Assembly: GCA_031323845.1 (NCBI GenBank)
Contig: JAVIYP010000002.1
Coordinates: 35,737-99,736, forward strand
Source of the DNA: PUPG01 sp031323845
Lineage (GTDB): Bacteria; Bacteroidota; Bacteroidia; Bacteroidales; UBA7960
Length of the DNA: 64,000 bases
Direction: 5' to 3'
The notes under the pieces were generated by a model that was given only the letters and a program-made list of their open reading frames with translations, had not been told where the DNA came from and ran no database searches. Shown piece after piece: positions 34,632 through 43,989 of this stretch; the first letter of the stretch is position 1; every line of letters starts with the position of its first letter. The position numbers were made by a program, and so were the translations under genes.

Positions 34632-35846
34632 CTATTCTTCCGTGCCGTAAAACCTTTCATACAGCGGTCTGATCTCCTCCAGTTTGTCGGGCTGGTTGGT
34701 TCTGGCATAAAGTTCTACGAGCGAAATAACTACGATTCGTAAATTGGGGTCATCATCATCGATCATTTCCATTGATTGCTCAAGATAAGGCTGGGCTTCG
34801 AGCCAGGCATCCCTGAACATTTTTTCATCTTCCTCATACTGACGGAAGTCATGAGTTTCACGAAGCCGCTCTTCCGCCTCTTCGAAAATCCGGATACCCC
34901 TGTTAAAATATAGAACGCCAAGGTTATAGACGGCATCAAAATAATCTGGATTCAACTCTATGGCCTTTTCGTAAGCTTTGACAGCCTCATTAAAGGCAAA
35001 CAGACGTTCTTCATCGGTATAGGTTGTATCCTGGGCCATCTTATCATAATTAGCGCCAAACGCGAAATATAGGCTCGGGTTGTCCGGGTCTCTTTCGATG
35101 GCAATATTCAGGATGGCTTCAGCTTGCTCTATATCTCCTGTAAAGATATGGATGTTGGCCTCTGTAAAAATGAGATCCAGATCTTCTGGATAAACTTCAC
35201 GTCCGAACTGAATATATTCGGTAGCCTGCAAGGTGTCGCCAAGTGTCATGGAAATATTGGCCAGGGACGAATATATAAACGGCTGATCGTACCTGAGTTC
35301 TTTCAGGTCAAGATACCACCCTTTTGCTCTTTCCAGGTCACGGCCCAATTCGGCCGACAAAGCAGCATTGTAAAGGGTTGTCGTATCAACGGCATCAAAG
35401 AACAGGTTTATTTCATAGGCCCTGAAAAAGTTGTCGGCAGCCTTAATCCATTGTTCTTGGTTGTAATAATCCACACCTTCGTTAAAGACAAGCTCGGAAA
35501 GCAGCAGCATAGCTTGCTGAATTTCAAGATAAAAAACATTATTCTCATCGAATTCCTGTACTTTCTGGAGGGCTTCGTCAGCAACACCGATGGGATTGTC
35601 CGAAAGCTTCCTGTATTCAGGTTTTTCACTCACTGCAATGGCCAGGTGCAATTGAGCTTTGAGCATCCAGAACTCCGGATCGCTGAACACACTTTCATGT
35701 TCTTTTGCCGCTTCGAGGTGTTCTTTTGCTTCATCCAGGACTTCACGGCCTAACTGTCGATTGGCACGCCGCAACTCTCTTGACTGAGAGTAAAGTACTG
35801 AAGATGAGAGTATTAATATCAGTGATAAAGTTAGCAAGCGTTTCAT
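34632..35846 (-). CDS. Exported tetratricopeptide-repeat protein
   Basis: 404 residues. Signal peptide (MKRLLTLSLILILSSSVLYS), then a helical repeat protein with TPR-type units, e.g. LANISMTLGDTLQATEYIQF, EANIHIFTGDIEQAEAILNI, and YEKAIELNPDYFDAVYNLGV near 290-310. It has no enzymatic domain. It is probably a periplasmic scaffold. It follows gyrA on the opposite side of a 113-bp gap and has a TATTTTTG box at 35910-35903. Confidence 0.78.
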   Translation of the reverse strand: MKRLLTLSLILILSSSVLYSQSRELRRANRQLGREVLDEAKEHLEAAKEHESVFSDPEFWMLKAQLHLAIAVSEKPEYRKLSDNPIGVADEALQKVQEFDENNVFYLEIQQAMLLLSELVFNEGVDYYNQEQWIKAADNFFRAYEINLFFDAVDTTTLYNAALSAELGRDLERAKGWYLDLKELRYDQPFIYSSLANISMTLGDTLQATEYIQFGREVYPEDLDLIFTEANIHIFTGDIEQAEAILNIAIERDPDNPSLYFAFGANYDKMAQDTTYTDEERLFAFNEAVKAYEKAIELNPDYFDAVYNLGVLYFNRGIRIFEEAEERLRETHDFRQYEEDEKMFRDAWLEAQPYLEQSMEMIDDDDPNLRIVVISLVELYARTNQPDKLEEIRPLYERFYGTEE

Positions 35847-35902
35847 TTTTCTTTATTTTGAGGGTTAATATGAATGTAATTCAAAATACTGACTAATTAT
35901 GA

Positions 35903-35910
35903 CAAAAATA
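35903..35910 (-). promoter_or_regulatory. -7 box of the TPR-protein gene
   Basis: The minus strand reads TATTTTTG, an exact TAnnTTTG match, 56 nt before the ATG at 35846. Confidence 0.4.
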
Positions 35911-35959
35911 GGAATAATTTAATACAAAACAAGGCTATGCGTAATTTATGTCCTTATCC

Positions 35960-38497
35960 TTATGGCTGGGGTTCGTTATCCGGAGTGGAAGCAGGAGCAT
36001 CTTCTTCATGCTCTGATGGCAAAACATCGTCAATTTCGGCGCCGTTGCTGCCGTTTAGGGCTTTCTCCTGTACTTTGGTCACAGCCGCTATCTTATCCCC
36101 TTCTTTCAAAGAAATAAGTTTAACACCCTGTGTGGCTCTTCCCATTTCTCTTAACTCATCAACGGGTACCCTGATGGTAATGCCTGATTTGTTGATGATC
36201 ATGAGATGGTCGTTGTCATTCACGTTGACCATGGCGATCAGTGGACCTGTTTTGTCAGTGATGTTTAGCGTTTTAACGCCTTTACCGCCCCTGTTGGTAA
36301 TGCGGTATTCCTCCAGGATTGATCTTTTTCCATAACCGTTCTCACTGACAACGAGTATGCTGCTAAGCGTATCAGTTACACACACCATTCCAACTACTTC
36401 ATCCTGTTCATCAGCCAGGCTTATGCCTTTTACACCGGCGGCGTTACGGCCCATGGCTCTTACTTTGCTTTCGTTGAACCTGATGGCTTTACCGCTGCGC
36501 AATCCGATCAGGATCTCATTGTTTCCGTTGGTCAGTGAGGCTTCCAGCAGTTCATCATCTTCCCTGATGTTGATGGCGATGATGCCGTTGGCTCTTGGCC
36601 GGCTGTATGCGGCCAGGTTTGTCTTTTTAATCACACCTTTCTGTGTGCACAGGATAATAAAATTATTGTTGATGTATTCCTGATCCGTAAGGTCTTTTAC
36701 ATTCACAAAGGCTTTGATTTTATCGTCTGAAGGAATGTTGATCAGGTTCTGGATGGCCCTGCCTTTTGATGTTTTGGTGCCTTCAGGAATTTCAAACACA
36801 CGCATCCAGAAGCACTTGCCTTTTTCCGTAAAGAAAAGGAGGTAATTATGGTTGGTTGCTGCAAACAGATACTCCACGAAATCGTCATCACGGGTGACCG
36901 AGCCTCTTGAGCCGCGTCCTCCCCTGCCCTGCAGGCGAAACTCCGACAACAGGGTACGCTTAATATATCCGAGATGAGAAATCGTAATCACCACATCCTC
37001 ATCAGGTATGGTGTCTTCAATTCTGAAGTCGTTGGCCGTGTATTCTATCTCAGAGCGTGTTTTGTCGCCGTATTTCTGTTTCACCTCCTGGAGTTCTTCT
37101 ATTATGATGTTCATTCTCAATGAAATATCATCTAAAACAGACTTCAGGTGTTCAATCCTGGCAAGCAACTCCTGGTATTCGTTCTGGATTTTGTCTCTCT
37201 CCAGTCCTGTCAGTCGCTGAAGGCGCATGTCGAGAATGGCACGGGCCTGTATTTCTGTAAGCCCGAATCTTTCTATGAGGCCTGATTTTGCCTCATCGGG
37301 TGTTTGTGAGGCCCTGATAAGCGCAATGACCTCGTCGATGTTATCCAGTGCAATCAGGAGTCCTTCAAGTATATGAGCACGTTTTTCCGCTTCCTGCAGT
37401 TCGTATTGCGTCCGGCGGGTTACGACCTCATGGCGGTGATCCACATAATGCCTGATGAGTTCCTTAAGGTTCAGCAACATTGGTCTACCGTTAACCAGGG
37501 CAATGTTGTTTACGTTAAACGAAGATTGCAGGGCGGTGTGCTGGTAGAGCAGGTTAAGGACTACATTAGGCACGGCGTCTTTGCGAAGTTCATAAACGAT
37601 GCGCATTCCTTTCCTGTCAGATTCATCGCGGATATCTGTAATGCCTTCAATTTTTTTATCATTTACCAGGTCGGCTGTTTTTTTGATCATTTCGGCTTTA
37701 TTGACCTGGTATGGGACAGAGGTGGCCACGATGGCTTCTTTGCCGTTGTCGAGTACTTCGAGGTTTGTTTCTCCCCTGACCACAATTCTGCCTCTTCCGG
37801 TGTGGTAGGCATCCCTGACGCCCTCATAACCGTAGATCAAGCCGCCTGTTGGAAAATCGGGAGCTTTGATGTATTGCATCAATTCGTCAATACTGATGTC
37901 GTTATTGCCGATGTAGGCAATGATGCCGTCCACCACTTCATTTAAATTGTGCGGGGGCATGTTGGTAGCCATACCGACGGCTATTCCTGAAGATCCATTG
38001 ACAAGCAGATTCGGAATTTTTGCCGGCAGCACGGAGGGCTCCTTCAGGGTATCATCAAAGTTCAACTGGAAGTCGACGGTGTCCTTGTCAATATCGGCCA
38101 GCATTTCTTCGGTGATCTTTTGCATCCGGGCTTCGGTGTAACGCATGGCGGCCGGGCTGTCGCCGTCAATACTGCCGTAGTTTCCCTGGCCGTCAACCAG
38201 GGGGTAGCGCAACGACCAGTCCTGGGCCATCCTTACCATGGCGTCATAAACGGAACTATCGCCATGCGGGTGGTACTTACCCAGCACCTCCCCCACTATC
38301 CTTGCTGATTTTTTAAACGGCCTGTTACTTAATACGCCCAGATCGTGCATGCCAAACAATACACGGCGATGAACCGGCTTGAGTCCGTCACGGACATCAG
38401 GTAACGCCCTCGAGACAATTACAGACATGGCATAATCAATGTATGCCGTCTTCATTTGCTCTTCAATATCAACCTTTAAAATTCGCACTTCCGACAT
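35960..38497 (-). CDS. gyrA: DNA gyrase subunit A
   Basis: Breakage-reunion subunit of gyrase, which introduces negative supercoils. 845 residues. The catalytic tyrosine is Tyr120 in AAMRYTEARM. The quinolone-determining region reads HPHGDSSVYDA, with Ser81 and Asp85 at the positions of E. coli Ser83 and Asp87, i.e. the susceptible form. The C-terminal domain has six beta-pinwheel blades and a GyrA-box, LQGRGGRGSRG near 519-529. This marks it as GyrA rather than ParC. ATG 38497 (MSEVRILKVDIEEQMK) is preferred to the upstream ATG at 38572, whose 25 extra residues are unlike any GyrA. An acidic tail ends the protein. Confidence 0.96.
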   Translation of the reverse strand: MSEVRILKVDIEEQMKTAYIDYAMSVIVSRALPDVRDGLKPVHRRVLFGMHDLGVLSNRPFKKSARIVGEVLGKYHPHGDSSVYDAMVRMAQDWSLRYPLVDGQGNYGSIDGDSPAAMRYTEARMQKITEEMLADIDKDTVDFQLNFDDTLKEPSVLPAKIPNLLVNGSSGIAVGMATNMPPHNLNEVVDGIIAYIGNNDISIDELMQYIKAPDFPTGGLIYGYEGVRDAYHTGRGRIVVRGETNLEVLDNGKEAIVATSVPYQVNKAEMIKKTADLVNDKKIEGITDIRDESDRKGMRIVYELRKDAVPNVVLNLLYQHTALQSSFNVNNIALVNGRPMLLNLKELIRHYVDHRHEVVTRRTQYELQEAEKRAHILEGLLIALDNIDEVIALIRASQTPDEAKSGLIERFGLTEIQARAILDMRLQRLTGLERDKIQNEYQELLARIEHLKSVLDDISLRMNIIIEELQEVKQKYGDKTRSEIEYTANDFRIEDTIPDEDVVITISHLGYIKRTLLSEFRLQGRGGRGSRGSVTRDDDFVEYLFAATNHNYLLFFTEKGKCFWMRVFEIPEGTKTSKGRAIQNLINIPSDDKIKAFVNVKDLTDQEYINNNFIILCTQKGVIKKTNLAAYSRPRANGIIAINIREDDELLEASLTNGNNEILIGLRSGKAIRFNESKVRAMGRNAAGVKGISLADEQDEVVGMVCVTDTLSSILVVSENGYGKRSILEEYRITNRGGKGVKTLNITDKTGPLIAMVNVNDNDHLMIINKSGITIRVPVDELREMGRATQGVKLISLKEGDKIAAVTKVQEKALNGSNGAEIDDVLPSEHEEDAPASTPDNEPQP

Positions 38498-38545
38498 CTG
38501 AAAACCAATAATTTTATGAAAAAATAACGAGATTGAAAAAACATA

Positions 38546-38573
38546 CGAAAATACGCATTTTTTGCTTATCAAA
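38546..38573 (-). promoter_or_regulatory. Probable gyrA promoter
   Basis: On the minus strand, TTTG (38573-38570), 16 nt, then TATTTTCG (38553-38546). This is a near-consensus -33/-7 pair 49-76 nt upstream of ATG 38497. It falls inside the longer frame starting at 38572, which supports the shorter start. Confidence 0.45.
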
Positions 38574-38698
38574 AGCCAAGTTTTTCAAAGCTTTCACATT
38601 TTATTTTCCAACATTTGCCGTTAATAATTGTTAATCATTTGTACTTGGTTTTAGCATTTTGATTAATATTGTAGAAATATATATAGTAGCTGTTAGTT

Positions 38699-41269
38699 AT
38701 GGAAGCAAAATTTTCGCCGGTTGTTAAGGATGTGATCACCTATAGCCGTGAAGAAGCATTGAGAAACGGCAACAATTACATAGGGATTGAGCATTTCCTG
38801 CTGGGACTTATCAGGGAGGGAGAAAACCTGGCTGTTCAGATTTTGACTCAATTAGGTGTTGACCTGAAGCAGTTGAAGCACACCATTGAAAAAACCATAA
38901 AAGGTGACCTGCCGGTTAACCGAAGTGTTGAGAACATCCCTCTTGTAAAGCAGGCTGAGCGTGTTTTGAAGATCACCTATCTCGAAGCCAAGCTGTTTAA
39001 CAGCGAATTGATTGGTGCGGAGCATTTGTTGTTGTCGATACTCAAGGATACGGAAAATCTTGCCACGCGCTTGTTGAATCAGCAAGGTGTTGATTATGAA
39101 CTGATAAGAGATCAGGTGAAGCATGTTCAAAGTGGTTTTGAAGATACACCCAGGAAGGATGTTCGTGATGAGCTTTCTCAAAGCGATGATGATGATACTT
39201 CGGAAGGTGGAGGATTTGGAGGCGGCATGAAAAAGTCATCCGAAAAATCGAGTACACCCGTGCTTGACAATTTCGGACGTGACCTCACCCGTGCTGCCGA
39301 GGAAGACAGGCTGGATCCTGTTGTGGGGCGTGAACGGGAGTTGGAACGCATTGCCCAGATCCTTTCCAGGCGTAAGAAAAACAACCCTATCCTCATTGGT
39401 GAGCCCGGAGTTGGCAAATCGGCTATTGCAGAAGGTCTTGCGCTGCGTATCGTGCAGAGAAGAGTATCCCGTGCCTTGTTTAACAAACGCATTGTTACGC
39501 TTGATCTGGCTTCGCTTGTTGCCGGCACAAAATACCGCGGTCAGTTCGAAGAACGAATGAAAGCCCTGCTCAACGAGCTGGAGAAGAACCCCCAGGTCAT
39601 TCTGTTTATTGATGAATTGCATACCATTGTGGGTGCCGGAGGTGCATCTGGTTCGCTGGATGCCTCCAATATGTTCAAACCTGCACTGGCCCGGGGAGAA
39701 ATACAATGCATCGGGGCAACTACCATGGATGAATACCGTCAGCATATTGAGAAAGACGGTGCCCTTGAACGCCGCTTTCAGAAAATCATCATTGACCCCA
39801 CGTCTGCTGAGGAAACCATGGAGATTCTCAATAATATCAAATCCAAATACGAAGACCATCACCTGGTCAGATATTCGGATGAAGCCATTAAGGCCTGTGT
39901 GTATCTGACTGACCGGTATGTTAGTGACCGCTACCTGCCCGATAAGGCAATTGATGCCCTGGATGAAGCCGGTTCACGCGTTCACATTACCAACATCAGG
40001 GTTCCTGAAGAAATTATCAACATAGAAGCCAGCATTGACAACGTCCGTGAAGAGAAAACCAGGGCGATAAAAAGCCAGAAGTATGAGCAGGCGGCAAAAT
40101 TCCGCGACCAGGAAAGAGAGCTCATTGAAAAGCTCGAGGAGGAAAAAAGAAGGTGGGAAAAGGAATCTCAGCTGCACAGGGAGATCGTGAGCGAACAGAA
40201 TGTTTCGGAGGTGGTCTCTATGATGACAGGAGTACCCGTTCAGCGTATAGCCCTGAATGAGGGCGAACGGCTCATCAGTATGGAAAAAGACCTGGAAAAA
40301 AGCGTTGTCGGTCAAAGTGAAGCAATCAGGAAGATAGTGAAAAGCATACGGCGCAATCGTGCCGGATTGAAAGACCCGTCCAAGCCGATCGGTTCGTTTA
40401 TTTTCCTTGGACCAACCGGTGTTGGTAAAACGCATCTGGCCAAAGTTCTTTCGCACCACTTGTTCGACTCCGACGATGCCATCATCAGGATCGACATGAG
40501 CGAGTATATGGAAAAATTTGCCGTGAGTCGCCTGGTTGGAGCGCCTCCCGGATATGTTGGCTATGAAGAGGGCGGGCAGCTCACTGAAAAAGTTCGCAGA
40601 AAACCATATTCCGTCCTTTTGCTGGATGAGATTGAAAAAGCGCACCCGGATGTCTTTCATCTGCTTTTGCAGATGCTTGACGACGGACAGCTTACCGACA
40701 GCCTGGGCCGTCGTGTTGACTTCAAAAATACCATCATCATCATGACCTCCAACATCGGGTCAAGGCAGCTTAAGGATTTTGGCATGGGCGTTGGTTTCAA
40801 TACCCCGGCCCGGCAGGCTGCATCTAAAGAATATACCCAGAGTGTGATAGAAAATGCGCTGAAAAAAACCTTTGCCCCGGAGTTTCTTAACCGCGTTGAT
40901 GATGTGGTGATCTTCGACGCTCTTCAGAAAGAACATATCTTCCAGATCATTGACATTGAACTTAAAAGGCTCTTTAAAAGAGTTGACGACCTTGGATACC
41001 AGATCAAACTTACGGATGCGGCCAAGGAGTTCATTGCCGAAAAAGGCTGGGATCCCAGCTTTGGTGCCAGACCGTTGAAACGTGCGATCCAAAAGTACCT
41101 GGAAGACCCCCTTGCTGAAGAAATCATCAGGAGCAAAGTTGCTGAAGGTGATGTTATCGAAGTTGACTATAAGACAGATGACGAAGAAATATCCATCAAG
41201 GTGAAAGCGGCCAAAAACAAAAAGAAGGCGGCATCTTCAGAGGAAAAAATGGCGGAGGGTAATGAATGA
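38699..41269 (+). CDS. clpC: ATP-dependent Clp protease ATP-binding subunit ClpC
   Basis: Hsp100 unfoldase that feeds proteins to ClpP. 856 residues. A double Clp N-domain (about 3-145) is followed by an acidic/Gly linker. AAA+ module 1 has Walker A GEPGVGKS near 234-241. A UVR domain (about 452-485, SQKYEQAAKFRDQERELIEK) separates it from AAA+ module 2, with Walker A GPTGVGKT near 570-577. The UVR domain and short middle region identify ClpC rather than ClpB, whose gene starts at 1097. The C-terminus is Lys/Ala/Glu-rich. It diverges from gyrA over a 201-bp AT-rich gap. Confidence 0.94.
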   Translation: MEAKFSPVVKDVITYSREEALRNGNNYIGIEHFLLGLIREGENLAVQILTQLGVDLKQLKHTIEKTIKGDLPVNRSVENIPLVKQAERVLKITYLEAKLFNSELIGAEHLLLSILKDTENLATRLLNQQGVDYELIRDQVKHVQSGFEDTPRKDVRDELSQSDDDDTSEGGGFGGGMKKSSEKSSTPVLDNFGRDLTRAAEEDRLDPVVGRERELERIAQILSRRKKNNPILIGEPGVGKSAIAEGLALRIVQRRVSRALFNKRIVTLDLASLVAGTKYRGQFEERMKALLNELEKNPQVILFIDELHTIVGAGGASGSLDASNMFKPALARGEIQCIGATTMDEYRQHIEKDGALERRFQKIIIDPTSAEETMEILNNIKSKYEDHHLVRYSDEAIKACVYLTDRYVSDRYLPDKAIDALDEAGSRVHITNIRVPEEIINIEASIDNVREEKTRAIKSQKYEQAAKFRDQERELIEKLEEEKRRWEKESQLHREIVSEQNVSEVVSMMTGVPVQRIALNEGERLISMEKDLEKSVVGQSEAIRKIVKSIRRNRAGLKDPSKPIGSFIFLGPTGVGKTHLAKVLSHHLFDSDDAIIRIDMSEYMEKFAVSRLVGAPPGYVGYEEGGQLTEKVRRKPYSVLLLDEIEKAHPDVFHLLLQMLDDGQLTDSLGRRVDFKNTIIIMTSNIGSRQLKDFGMGVGFNTPARQAASKEYTQSVIENALKKTFAPEFLNRVDDVVIFDALQKEHIFQIIDIELKRLFKRVDDLGYQIKLTDAAKEFIAEKGWDPSFGARPLKRAIQKYLEDPLAEEIIRSKVAEGDVIEVDYKTDDEEISIKVKAAKNKKKAASSEEKMAEGNE

Positions 41270-41307
41270 CAGCCTGCTGAAACAGGTCAGTCTCCCCTTA
41301 TAAAATT

Positions 41308-41350
41308 AACGTCCGGTTAACCTTCATTAAATGAATGCTAACCGGACGTT
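41308..41350. terminator. Bidirectional hairpin between clpC and the acyl-CoA dehydrogenase gene
   Basis: AACGTCCGGTTA (41308-41319) and TAACCGGACGTT (41339-41350) form a perfect 12-bp stem. Inside it TTCAT/ATGAA makes a second small stem. The minus-strand exit is AT-rich (TAATTTTATAAG), the plus-strand exit less so. It sits between two converging genes and could serve both. Confidence 0.7.
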
Positions 41351-41367
41351 GCTGTTATTCTATGTAC

Positions 41368-43152
41368 CTAAAACTTATACGTGTTGTCGGCAATCAGTTT
41401 GGCTGCAATGCGTCTGCGGGCTTCCTTAACGTTAAGCCCTTTTAAGCCGGTGAGCTTATGCATGGCAGTCATGATGCGTAAGGCTTCGTTCTCTTCAACG
41501 CAGGAATAAACAGCATCCATGGCCCACTTCCTTACCTTACTGATCGTATCATAAACAAAAACATCAAGCATATCCCTGTAAACGCCGATGTCTTCACCTT
41601 TCATGGGCGCTATCTTTTCCACCCTGAGTGCAAGCGACTCGGCAATGTACAGTTCAGAAATCATGTCGGCAATGTTGTTCATCACCTCTTGTTCGCTTAC
41701 AAGCTTTCTGCCAAAGGTTGTGGAAGCGACATGCATAGACAGAAGAATTACTTTTTTAAGGTTCTTCAGCATTTGCATTTTTTCCTGGTGGTAGCTTTCT
41801 TCTTTCTGATGACCATCGCTGATGCTGTCCAGGTTTTCAAACAACTTCTTTGCTTCACCGAAAAGGTCGTATTCCCCTTTCATCGAGCGTTTCATGGCTG
41901 TGTCGACCACCAGCAGGCGGTTGATTTCGTTAGTGCCTTCAAAAATACGGTTTATGCGGGAGTCGCGGTACCCTCTTTCCACATTCATTTCGGCTGAATA
42001 ACCCATACCTCCATGGATCTGAACAGCTTCATCGACAACAAAATCGAGCATTTCGGATCCGTACACCTTTAATATGGCATCTTCCACAGCATAATGGCTG
42101 ATGGCATCAATGGAGCCTCTGCCAATATCGCAATCTTCAATACCCTTGAACCGTTCCATAAGGTCGTCAATATCCTTGCTTACGCGATAAATGGCAGATT
42201 CATGGGCGAACGTCCGTATGACCATCTCGGCAAGTTTGTGCTGTATGGCTCCAAAAGTAGCGATATATGCACCAAACTGTTTGCGCTCGTTGGCATATTT
42301 TACCGAATCGGTAATGGCCTTTTTGGCAGCACCGATAACGTTGGCACCCAGTTTCATCCTTCCCATGTGGAGTATGCTGAGAGCGATCCTGAATCCTTCT
42401 CCCCTGGCACCCAGGAGGTTTTCAACGGGAACTTTGACATCGTTATAATATATCTGCGCCGTTGAAGATCCTTTGATGCCCATCTTGTGTTCATCAGGAC
42501 CGATAACTAAACCCGGAAGGTCGGAGTCGACAATAAAAGCACTGAGTATCCTGTCGTTGTCAATTTTTGCAAAAACGACCTGGGTGTCGCAAAATCCGGC
42601 GTTGGTGATCCACATCTTTTGTCCGTTGAGGATGTAATGCTTGCCGTCTTCAGACAGTTTGGCGGTGGATTTTCCGGAGTTTGCATCGCTGCCGGCACCT
42701 GGTTCAGTAAGGCAGTAGGCGCCCAGCAGTTCGCCTGTGGCGAGCCTGGTGACGTACCTCTGGCGCTGATCTTCGTTGCCATAATACATGATCGGTAAGG
42801 TTCCTATTCCGCAATGTGCCATAAAGGCCACAGAGAACGAATAACCAGCCCCTATCGTCTCTGCAGCAAGCATTTGCGTGACAAACGACTGTCCAAATCC
42901 ACCGTACTCCTCCGGAATGGAAATACCCATCAGTCCCAATTCACCTGATTTTTTCAGAATCTCCTTCATCAGACCACGGTCACCTTTATCAAGATCATCA
43001 AGGCGTGGAAGCACTTCGGCTTCCAGAAAATCTTCACAGGTTTGCGCAATCATTTGCTGTTCCTCGTTATACTCTTCCGGAACAAATACATCCTTGGTTT
43101 CTACTTCGCGAACAAGGAATTCACCACTTTTCAGGTATTTCTTTTTCTCCAT
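41368..43152 (-). CDS. Acyl-CoA dehydrogenase (long, with C-terminal extension)
   Basis: FAD enzyme that oxidises acyl-CoA to enoyl-CoA and passes electrons to ETF. 594 residues against about 380 for the basic family; the last 190 form an extra helical domain. Core signatures: AYCLTEPGAGSDANSGKSTA near 144-163, QKMWITNAGF near 173, and HGGMGYSAEMNVERGYRDSR near 379-398. The catalytic-base position is Glu in IFEGTNEINR near 402-411. Last gene of the etf operon, 20 bp after the CCG-domain protein gene. Chain-length specificity cannot be read. Confidence 0.92.
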   Translation of the reverse strand: MEKKKYLKSGEFLVREVETKDVFVPEEYNEEQQMIAQTCEDFLEAEVLPRLDDLDKGDRGLMKEILKKSGELGLMGISIPEEYGGFGQSFVTQMLAAETIGAGYSFSVAFMAHCGIGTLPIMYYGNEDQRQRYVTRLATGELLGAYCLTEPGAGSDANSGKSTAKLSEDGKHYILNGQKMWITNAGFCDTQVVFAKIDNDRILSAFIVDSDLPGLVIGPDEHKMGIKGSSTAQIYYNDVKVPVENLLGARGEGFRIALSILHMGRMKLGANVIGAAKKAITDSVKYANERKQFGAYIATFGAIQHKLAEMVIRTFAHESAIYRVSKDIDDLMERFKGIEDCDIGRGSIDAISHYAVEDAILKVYGSEMLDFVVDEAVQIHGGMGYSAEMNVERGYRDSRINRIFEGTNEINRLLVVDTAMKRSMKGEYDLFGEAKKLFENLDSISDGHQKEESYHQEKMQMLKNLKKVILLSMHVASTTFGRKLVSEQEVMNNIADMISELYIAESLALRVEKIAPMKGEDIGVYRDMLDVFVYDTISKVRKWAMDAVYSCVEENEALRIMTAMHKLTGLKGLNVKEARRRIAAKLIADNTYKF

Positions 43153-43172
43153 TTTTTTTCCGATTTATAGAT

Positions 43173-43970
43173 TCATATGCCCAGTGAGAGGGCTATTAAT
43201 TCAGCGATATCATAGTTCTTTATTTCATGCTCACGGTTTTTGTACTTGATGCCGTCTGTCATCATTGTCATACAGAAAGGACATGCGGTGGCAATAACTT
43301 CCGGTTGTACTCTCAGCGCTTCTTCCGTCCGTTCGATAAAAACTTCCTTGTCGCCTTTTTCGGCTTCTTTGAAGTACTGCCCCCCTCCGGCTCCGCAGCA
43401 TAAAGCAAAATATCTGTTTCGCTCCATCTCGATGAGCTGCCCCCTGAGCGAAGTCAGAACCCTGCGCGGGGATTCAAGGATTTCGTTAGCCCTGCCCAGA
43501 TAACACGGATCGTGATAAGTAATGCGCACGCCTTCAAAGCGTTTGGTGTCAGGTTTAAGAGCACCGGTGGCGATGGCATCATCGAGAAAGTCAACATAAC
43601 TTATCACCTCATAATGACCTCCAAGTTCAGGGTATTCATTTTTGAAAACATTATAGCAGTGAGGACAGATGGTGATGATTTTACTGACTTCATATGCATT
43701 GAACAGTTCTATGAGCTGCAGGGCCTGCATCTGGAAGAGCATTTCGTTACCGGCACGCCGGGCAGGATCGCCGGTGCAGCTTTCTTCTTTCCCGAGAACG
43801 GCATAACTGGTTTCCAGGTGATTCAGAATAGAGGCAAAGGCACGGGTCACCTTCTTGTACCTGTCGTCGAAAGCGCCGGCGCAACCCACCCAGAACAGGT
43901 ATTCGGCCTTTTCGCCCCTGGCCGCTAAATCGGCCATTACGGGGATGCTGATGGTTTCTTTTGTTGACAT
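43173..43970 (-). CDS. CCG-domain iron-sulfur protein (HdrB/GlpC-like), ETF-linked
   Basis: 265 residues, soluble. It carries two cysteine-rich CCG-type domains. The first has WVGCAGAFDDRYKKV, ESCTGDPARRAG (one Cys of the usual pair missing) and CPHCYN. The second has DPCYLGRANEILESPRR, ALCCGAGGGQYFKEAEKG and CPFCMTMMTDG. In heterodisulfide reductase such domains hold noncubane clusters; in ETF:quinone oxidoreductases of the DUF224 type they form the C-terminal half. The gene lies between the membrane iron-sulfur protein and the dehydrogenase, which suggests it relays electrons between ETF and that membrane subunit. Confidence 0.85.
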   Translation of the reverse strand: MSTKETISIPVMADLAARGEKAEYLFWVGCAGAFDDRYKKVTRAFASILNHLETSYAVLGKEESCTGDPARRAGNEMLFQMQALQLIELFNAYEVSKIITICPHCYNVFKNEYPELGGHYEVISYVDFLDDAIATGALKPDTKRFEGVRITYHDPCYLGRANEILESPRRVLTSLRGQLIEMERNRYFALCCGAGGGQYFKEAEKGDKEVFIERTEEALRVQPEVIATACPFCMTMMTDGIKYKNREHEIKNYDIAELIALSLGI

Positions 43971-43989
43971 GAAATTGATTTACATTCGA

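Noticed and set aside
38498..38572. Longer GyrA starting at 38572
   Set aside because: The extra 25 residues are hydrophobic and unlike GyrA, and the likely promoter lies inside them.
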